A stretch of 9,843 nucleotides of DNA from positions 1 to 9,843 of the forward strand of contig JAHWKC010000067.1 of the NCBI GenBank assembly GCA_019348095.1. The letters run 5' to 3'. The notes beneath the pieces are model-generated. The model saw only the letters and a list, made by a program, of their open reading frames with translations. It searched no databases and was not told the DNA's origin. Both the position numbers and the translations under genes were made by a program. This DNA comes from Pseudomonadota bacterium (GTDB taxonomy: Bacteria; Pseudomonadota; Gammaproteobacteria; Xanthomonadales; Xanthomonadaceae). This document shows, in pieces, positions 6,348 to 9,843 of this stretch (the first letter of the stretch is position 1; each line of letters opens with the position of its first letter).

Positions 6348-6507
6348 CGGCGCACGATATCGCAGCAGGGGCAGGCCGCCGATGAGCGGCCGGCGGACGG
6401 GCTACGCGGGGAGGGACGCAGCACGCCCGCCGGGGACGCCGGCAAAACGCGAGGGGCCGTGGATCGGCCAGACGGCGACCGCGCCGCCGTGCAGGGGAGC
6501 GCGTGCC
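6348..6507. other. Spacer between thioesterase start and small gene A stop
   Basis: 160 bases without a supportable gene. A 6-bp hairpin, GGCCGC (6374-6379) with GCGGCC (6386-6391), lies near the thioesterase start. A second short one, GCCGG/CCGGC, is near 6430-6445. Neither has a downstream T-run on the minus strand, so I do not call a terminator for the small genes. Confidence 0.4.
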
Positions 6508-6681
6508 TTACGCACAGCGAAACAGGCGCTGGTTGGAAAGCCGGGCGTATCGGCGGCTGCAGCCGTAGCCGCTGCTGCTGCCGTAGCCGATGCCGAAATC
6601 GCGCTGGCGATGATTGGCGCGGGGCTGGGCGGTGGCAACCGGGGTCATGGAGTGGCGGTCGAGGGTGCGCGGAGCGTTCAT
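6508..6681 (-). CDS. Small Gly/Tyr/Ser-rich protein A (57 aa), paralogue of the next gene
   Basis: ATG at 6681, TAA at 6510-6508. The product is basic and starts MNAPRTLDRHSMTPVA; its core is RDFGIGYGSSSGYGCS (27-42) and it ends RLFRCA. No family with known function is recognised. AGGA lies 8 bases before the ATG within GCAGGAA, giving a good ribosome-binding site. The upstream neighbour on the same strand encodes a related protein with the same core and leader sequence, so the two arose by tandem duplication. No signal peptide, membrane segment or modification-enzyme gene is near. The conserved core across two otherwise diverged copies, plus matching start signals, argues for a real gene despite the length. 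I believe similar uncharacterised short proteins occur in other xanthomonads, but this is memory only. Confidence 0.72.
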   Translation of the reverse strand: MNAPRTLDRHSMTPVATAQPRANHRQRDFGIGYGSSSGYGCSRRYARLSNQRLFRCA

Positions 6682-6733
6682 CGGGGTTTCCTGCGAAAAC
6701 GGGCGAGTGGGCGAAGCGATCGGGGGCGGGGCG

Positions 6734-6916
6734 TCAGATCAGGCGGAACAGGCGCGGCGCGGCCGGAGCGGCGTACTGGCTGCTGCGGCCGTAACCGCTG
6801 CTGCGGCCGTAGCCGATGCCGAAATCACGGGTGCCGTGGCTGGCCGGAGCGCGGACGGCGGAGCGGCCGAAGACCGGGGCGGAGACGTTGCGTTGGATGC
6901 TGCGGGACGGGTTCAT
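6734..6916 (-). CDS. Small Gly/Tyr/Ser-rich protein B (60 aa), paralogue of A
   Basis: ATG at 6916, TGA at 6736-6734. It starts MNPSRSIQRNVSAPVFGRSA and its core is RDFGIGYGRSSGYGRS (30-45), ending APRLFRLI. The core matches protein A at 14 of 16 positions, and both begin MN.....R and end in a RLFR-type tail. GCAGGAA precedes the ATG with the same spacing as in A. An in-frame upstream start at 6967 would add 17 residues (MLYFTSTPTHTPPQEPA), but it would run through that ribosome-binding site and is rejected. The rich Arg/Gly/Tyr/Ser content suggests a flexible, possibly nucleic-acid-binding or structural peptide; that is a guess. B lies 52 bases upstream of A on the same strand, and the pair is probably one transcript. 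Confidence 0.72.
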   Translation of the reverse strand: MNPSRSIQRNVSAPVFGRSAVRAPASHGTRDFGIGYGRSSGYGRSSQYAAPAAPRLFRLI

Positions 6917-7278
6917 GGCGGGTTCCTGCGGAGGGGTGTGGGTTGGTGTGCTGGTAAAGTACAACACCTAACCAATCCCGCCATGGGCCGGAAGTCACCC
7001 CACCGAAGACCTACTGCAACCGGCGGGGCCGCGCACGACCCAATCCCTTAGACAGATGGGTTGCGGCGGCGAAAGGTTGCAGTCGCTCGGGCATGACCGA
7101 CGGCAGGGGCCGCAGCTGCGAGAAGCCGCGGGTACGGGGAGCGAAGCAATCCGTCTGATCCCCAGCGGCCTTGACAGGCACTGCAGCCACAACCCCGCCA
7201 TTGCGCCCAAGGCGCGACACGCTTCTGATGCCCCGAGTCCCGAGTCCCGAGTCCCGCCGGCCCCAGGCTGCGACCGGC
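6917..7278. other. 362-base spacer without a supported gene
   Basis: Lies upstream of small gene B and downstream of the phospholipase D gene. An AT-richer patch near 6953-6975 could hold the promoter of B, but no -35/-10 pair at proper spacing is convincing. It contains a tiny hairpin (GCGCC-CAA-GGCGC, 7203-7215) and a 3x heptamer repeat (7232-7256). A possible minus-strand frame across 7011-7304 runs through the repeat, has no family resemblance and overlaps the phospholipase gene, so it is not called. Confidence 0.5.
7232..7256. repeat. Tandem heptamer CCCGAGT x3
   Basis: Three exact copies of CCCGAGT followed by a partial CCCG, located 23 bases downstream of the phospholipase D stop codon. 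On the minus strand it reads as repeated GGGACTC. Such GGGACTC/GGGATTC strings are frequent in xanthomonad spacers (memory). It is likely slippage-prone and non-coding. Confidence 0.8.
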
Positions 7279-8961
7279 CTACAGGATCGGCGCGAGCCCC
7301 GCACCGAACGCGGTGAAGATCCGCGTACTCAAACCCTTGAAGCCCAGGTCGACCTCGGGGAAGTCCCCGACCGGCCGGTAGCAGTCGCGGAAGCCCGGCT
7401 CGTCGCGATACAGCGGCATCGGGCAGTCCGGGCCGAGCACGAACTCGTAGCTGGTGGCGTAGCGCACCGGCCACAGATCGAAGATCGGCAGGTACTCGGA
7501 GACCTTGGCCAGCGAATACTCCAGCCCGGACAACACCGGCAGCTTGTCGCGCCGCGCGATGGTCCAGGAGTTGGCCGGGGCGATATCGCGGCGGATGCTG
7601 GTCGCCAGCGCACGTGCAAACGCGACGTCCTCGATCACCACCGCGCTCTCGGTGTTGTAGTGGTCCCCGCGCGGGTCGAAGTTGTGGGTGCCGATCACGC
7701 CGACGCGCTCGTCGATCACCAGCGACTTGGCATGCAGGCCGATGCGCACGCCGGCACGCTTGAGCGGCACCGGCTCGTTGGCGCGGCGCGAGGCGTAACG
7801 CAGCGCGGCGTACTCGCGCGACAAGGCGCGGCGGTAATGGTTGCGCCCGATCGCGCTGCGGCGGTCGTAGCGCTGGCGCAGCACGCGCCGGTCGATGCCG
7901 CTTGCGTCGGTATCCGTACCGGTGTCGCCGGCGTCGGGTGGGGCCAGCAATGGCAAAGCCGCGCCGGTGGCGGCGATGTCGATCGGCGCATCCATCGGAA
8001 ACGGCTTGTACTCGTAGATGTCGAAATCGAAGTCGCGCAGGTAGCGGCGTTTGTACTTGTGCGACAGCGCATAGACGATGAACGCATCGGTCGCGGCCAG
8101 GCTGTTGGTCGATACGATCGTCCGCGGCGGATGCGCACGCGCCTGCAGTTCGCGAAACAGGTCCTGCGCCGTCTTCGACAGCACCAGGTACGGCGTCTGC
8201 AGCAACACCTCCTCCTGCGCGGAGGCGATCAGCTCGCGCAGTGAATCGCTGGCAGTGCCGTTGCCGAGGGTGCCATCGTGGTGCTTGTCGGGCGAATCGG
8301 AGATGTAGCGGACCTCGCCGACCGCGATCGCGCGGTCGACCAGTTCGCTCGCCACCATCGCGCTGTCGTCGGCGTCGCGCCGCATCGCGGCGGCCCGCGC
8401 GGGGCGCTGGTACTGCGTCGGCGGCAGTGCCGGCGCGCCGTGGGCGAGCAGGTGCCGGCCGACGTCGTAGAGCCGCTCCACCGCGACGCTGCGATGGTCG
8501 TCCCAGAACAGCTCGAACCCGCTGTGCATCACTCGCGCGGTCGGTCCGGCGACCAGCAGGTCGCGGTCGCGGAAATTGAACCGCTCGTCCCAGTCGTAGT
8601 AGTCGTCCTGGTAGTTGCGCCCGCCGGTGATGCCGATCGCGCCGTCGATCAGCAGCAGCTTGTTGTGCATGCGCTGGTTGAGCCGGCGCCAGCAACAGGC
8701 CGCCGCCAGCACGTACTGCGGATTGCTGATGCGCGCGCGCTGCAGCAGCGGGTTGTACAGCTTGAGCCGGAAGTTGGCGTGCGCGCCGGCCAGCGCCGTC
8801 AGCGTGTCGACGTGTTCCAGGCCGGACAGCTGGTCCATCAGCAGACGCACGCGCACACCGCGGCGCGCGGCGGCGAGCAGCTCTTCGAGCACCAGCCGGC
8901 CGGCATCGTCCTCGGCGACGGCTTCGACGCCGAGCATGCGGTGGCCGCGCTTCGGCCGCAC
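7279..8961 (-). CDS. Phospholipase D family protein (two HKD motifs), N-terminally truncated
   Basis: 560 residues read from a GTG at 8961. Two HKD catalytic motifs are intact: HNKLLLIDGAIGITGGRN (His99, Lys101, Asp106, Asn116) and HAKSLVIDERVGVIGTHNFD (His410, Lys412, Asp417, Asn427). Both copies combine in one active site in PLD-superfamily phosphodiesterases and cardiolipin synthase-like enzymes. Other signs are RGVRVRLLMDQLSG (34-47), QDDYYDWDERFNFRDRDLLVAGP (118-140), LLQTPYLVLS (253-262) and STNSLAATDAFIVYALSHKYKRR (284-306). Family members normally begin with a signal peptide or lipobox, then ~50-100 residues and a 'LD.QYYI..DD..G' strand; here the homology fades at GHRMLGVEAVAEDDAG (6-21) and no export signal exists. 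The GTG has no ribosome-binding site. The upstream DNA belongs to a tolA-like gene on the other strand, so the 5' end has probably been lost. As it stands it may not be expressed or exported. Confidence 0.85.
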   Translation of the reverse strand: MRPKRGHRMLGVEAVAEDDAGRLVLEELLAAARRGVRVRLLMDQLSGLEHVDTLTALAGAHANFRLKLYNPLLQRARISNPQYVLAAACCWRRLNQRMHNKLLLIDGAIGITGGRNYQDDYYDWDERFNFRDRDLLVAGPTARVMHSGFELFWDDHRSVAVERLYDVGRHLLAHGAPALPPTQYQRPARAAAMRRDADDSAMVASELVDRAIAVGEVRYISDSPDKHHDGTLGNGTASDSLRELIASAQEEVLLQTPYLVLSKTAQDLFRELQARAHPPRTIVSTNSLAATDAFIVYALSHKYKRRYLRDFDFDIYEYKPFPMDAPIDIAATGAALPLLAPPDAGDTGTDTDASGIDRRVLRQRYDRRSAIGRNHYRRALSREYAALRYASRRANEPVPLKRAGVRIGLHAKSLVIDERVGVIGTHNFDPRGDHYNTESAVVIEDVAFARALATSIRRDIAPANSWTIARRDKLPVLSGLEYSLAKVSEYLPIFDLWPVRYATSYEFVLGPDCPMPLYRDEPGFRDCYRPVGDFPEVDLGFKGLSTRIFTAFGAGLAPIL

Positions 8962-8967
8962 GCGCGT

Positions 8968-9393
8968 GTGCTCCTGCCGTCCGGGGACGAGACCGACGTC
9001 GTCGAGCTGCTCGCCGCGCTGCGCGCGGCCCTGCCGCGCCCGACGGTGGCACCGAGCCCGGCGGCCAGTCCTGCCGCCAGCGCGCCGCCGGGCAATGACG
9101 GGATCGACCCGTCATTGCTGGCGCGCTATCAGGCCGCGATCCAGCAGGCGGTGCTGTCCAAGTGGACCCGTCCGGAAACCGTGCCGCTGGGCGCGCGTTG
9201 CAAACTCGTCATCCGCCAGTTGCCCGGCGGCGAGGTGATGAGCGCAGAGGTCTCCTCGCCCTGCGACTACGACGAGCAGGGCCGGCGCTCGATCGAGGCC
9301 GCCGTGCTGAAGGCGCAGCCGCTGCCGCACGCGGGGTTCGAACCGGTGTTCAACCGCACGCTGATCTTCACCTTCACCGCGCAGGACCGCTGA
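8968..9393 (+). pseudogene. tolA: 3' remnant of a tolA-like gene (TonB/TolA C-terminal domain)
   Basis: The frame ending at TGA 9391-9393 carries a TolA/TonB C-terminal domain: LARYQAAIQQAVLSKWTRPE (51-70 counted from 8968), CKLVIRQLPGGEVMSAEV with Cys78, a second Cys99, then RRSIEAAVLKAQPLPHAGFE and FNRTLIFTF. TolA spans the periplasm, linking TolQR in the inner membrane to TolB and Pal. A full TolA has an N-terminal membrane helix and a long Ala/Glu-rich helical region; neither is present. Upstream of about 9030 the frame enters Ala/Pro-rich linker-like sequence and then the antisense of the phospholipase gene. The start is arbitrary: GTG at 8968 is simply the first one not overlapping the PLD frame, without a ribosome-binding site. 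That tolB follows at 9522 on the same strand supports the tolA identity. Confidence 0.7.
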
Positions 9394-9521
9394 GTACGCG
9401 GGTGGTTCCGGGGGCGATCCCCAGCCAGTGCCGGACTTGGATTCAGCTTTGAGCCAGCGTTCACGTTCAGGCTGTTAACAATTGTGCACTGTGATCACTC
9501 GCTCTTGACCCGGAACTGCCG
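9394..9521. other. tolA-tolB spacer
   Basis: 128 bases. An AT-richer block (about 9470-9500) contains the palindromes GTTAAC and GTGATCAC (9491-9498). It may hold a tolB promoter; I cannot assign boxes with confidence. Confidence 0.35.
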
Positions 9522-9843
9522 ATGAACCGACCCCTGCGCTGGCTGGCCGCGCTGCTCGCCCTCCTGCTGCCCCTGACCGCCGCTGCCCAGCAACAGGGTC
9601 TGGAGATCGACATCGTCGGCGGCAGCGCCGCGGCCCTGCCGATCGCGGTCGCAGCCATCGTGGGCGGCGCCGGCCACCTGGCCCTGGGGTTCGCGGTGGG
9701 GGCGACGGTGGGGGCGGGCGCGTACTCGGCGGTGTTCCGGGCCCTCAGCGTGGCCTCCCGACGCCCCGTCGCGATGGGTCTGATCTACATCCTGCTGTGG
9801 GAGAACCTGCTGGCCGGGTTGGTCGAGGGGACTCGGGTGCTCA
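9522..9843 (+). CDS. tolB: TolB N-terminus fused in frame to ABC-2-type permease-like sequence (runs off window)
   Basis: ATG at 9522; 107 codons are visible with no stop. Residues 1-22 form a signal peptide (MNRPLRWLAALLALLLPLTA, AA then QQQ). Residues 23-43 (QQQGLEIDIVGGSAAALPIAV) match the opening of mature TolB, the periplasmic beta-propeller of the Tol-Pal system. The TolB sequence should continue into the 'VVPFPY' region and a DNA-RNA-like domain. Instead residues ~44-107 (AAIVGGAGHLALGFAVGATV, then GAGAYSAVFRALSVASRRPV, AMGLIYILLWENLLAGLVEG) are hydrophobic and resemble the C-terminal half of an ABC-2-type transporter permease with the pattern 'YSA.F.ALS..SRRPVA.GL.Y.L.WE.LL'. The join is at about 9642-9660. 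A signal-peptide-led periplasmic protein cannot plausibly be followed by this segment, so it is a fusion product or an assembly chimera. GGA lies 7 bases upstream of the ATG. Confidence 0.72.
   Translation, partial: MNRPLRWLAALLALLLPLTAAAQQQGLEIDIVGGSAAALPIAVAAIVGGAGHLALGFAVGATVGAGAYSAVFRALSVASRRPVAMGLIYILLWENLLAGLVEGTRVL

Noticed and set aside
6374..6391. Intrinsic terminator for the small gene pair
   Set aside because: The 6-bp stem lacks a following T-run on the minus strand and lies over 110 bases from the stop.
6402..6638. A 78-codon minus-strand frame overlapping small gene A
   Set aside because: The Ala-rich translation (ASATAAAAATAAA) comes from the same repeats that encode GYGSSSGYG in the true frame; it has no paralogue in gene B and no ribosome-binding site.
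5616..6794. A 392-codon plus-strand frame over the thioesterase and small genes
   Set aside because: Antisense to the hotdog thioesterase, and it spans the hexamer repeat and spacers. No recognisable domain.
6917..7010. Sigma70 promoter for the small gene pair
   Set aside because: TTGGTT and TACTTT-like words occur, but at wrong spacing; no pair at 16-18 bases.
8278..8940. N-terminal 220 codons of the plus-strand frame that ends in the TolA domain
   Set aside because: This part is exactly antisense to the phospholipase D gene and carries no TolA-like membrane helix or helical stalk; only the 3' portion is accepted.
6995..9115. A 706-codon minus-strand frame overlapping the phospholipase D gene
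   Set aside because: Same strand but a different frame; Arg/Ala-dominated translation without motifs, whereas the other frame carries both HKD motifs.
9480..9500. CRP/Clp-type operator upstream of tolB
   Set aside because: GTGCAC and GTGATCAC are present, but the TGTGA-N6-TCACA spacing is not met.

Overview
This is a high-GC proteobacterial window with strong Xanthomonadaceae character (Xanthomonas, Lysobacter or Luteimonas type). The protein sequences resemble that family's UppP, YbhB/PEBP, acyltransferase and YheT proteins as I remember them. The intergenic spaces carry the family's usual short hairpin and G-rich repeats. No rRNA, tRNA, CRISPR array, insertion sequence or prophage gene is visible. 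Most strand assignments rest on recognisable protein motifs, because in DNA this GC-rich every strand carries long spurious reading frames.

Layout. At 1-108 (-) is the start of a protein resembling a SAM-dependent methyltransferase. At 141-668 (+) is a short membrane protein whose C-terminal two thirds is undecaprenyl-diphosphatase (UppP) and whose first 50 residues are not. It converges, across a strong hairpin, on a YbhB/PEBP-family protein at 687-1307 (-). A 265-base spacer follows, holding a pair of inverted REP-like elements. Next is a three-gene minus-strand run read from right to left: a lysophospholipid acyltransferase (4819-5625), a YheT-type alpha/beta hydrolase (3674-4756) and a TPR protein with a degenerate sulfotransferase-like C-terminus (1573-3666). 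The last two genes are 7 bases apart and probably co-transcribed. A hotdog-fold thioesterase is at 5898-6347 (-). Two tandem, related, very small genes (6508-6681 and 6734-6916, both -) share the core RDFGIGYG.SSGYG. A 362-base spacer leads to a phospholipase D-family protein with two HKD motifs (7279-8961, -) that lacks its N-terminus. On the plus strand follow the 3' end of a tolA-like gene (to 9393) and the first ~43 codons of tolB (from 9522), which run in frame into an ABC-2-type permease-like sequence reaching the window edge.

The most striking point is that three places look like joins between unrelated genes. These are UppP (about 291-317), the head-to-head PLD/TolA boundary (about 8940-9050) and the TolB/permease fusion (about 9642-9660). 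In the last, a tol-pal segment is reduced to the tail of tolA and the head of tolB. Either this stretch has undergone repeated short-homology deletions or rearrangements, or the contig is chimeric (assembly or whole-genome-amplification artefact). The sequence alone cannot separate these. The most promising genuinely biological novelty is the tandem pair of tiny Gly/Tyr/Ser-rich proteins, which also share their ribosome-binding leader.
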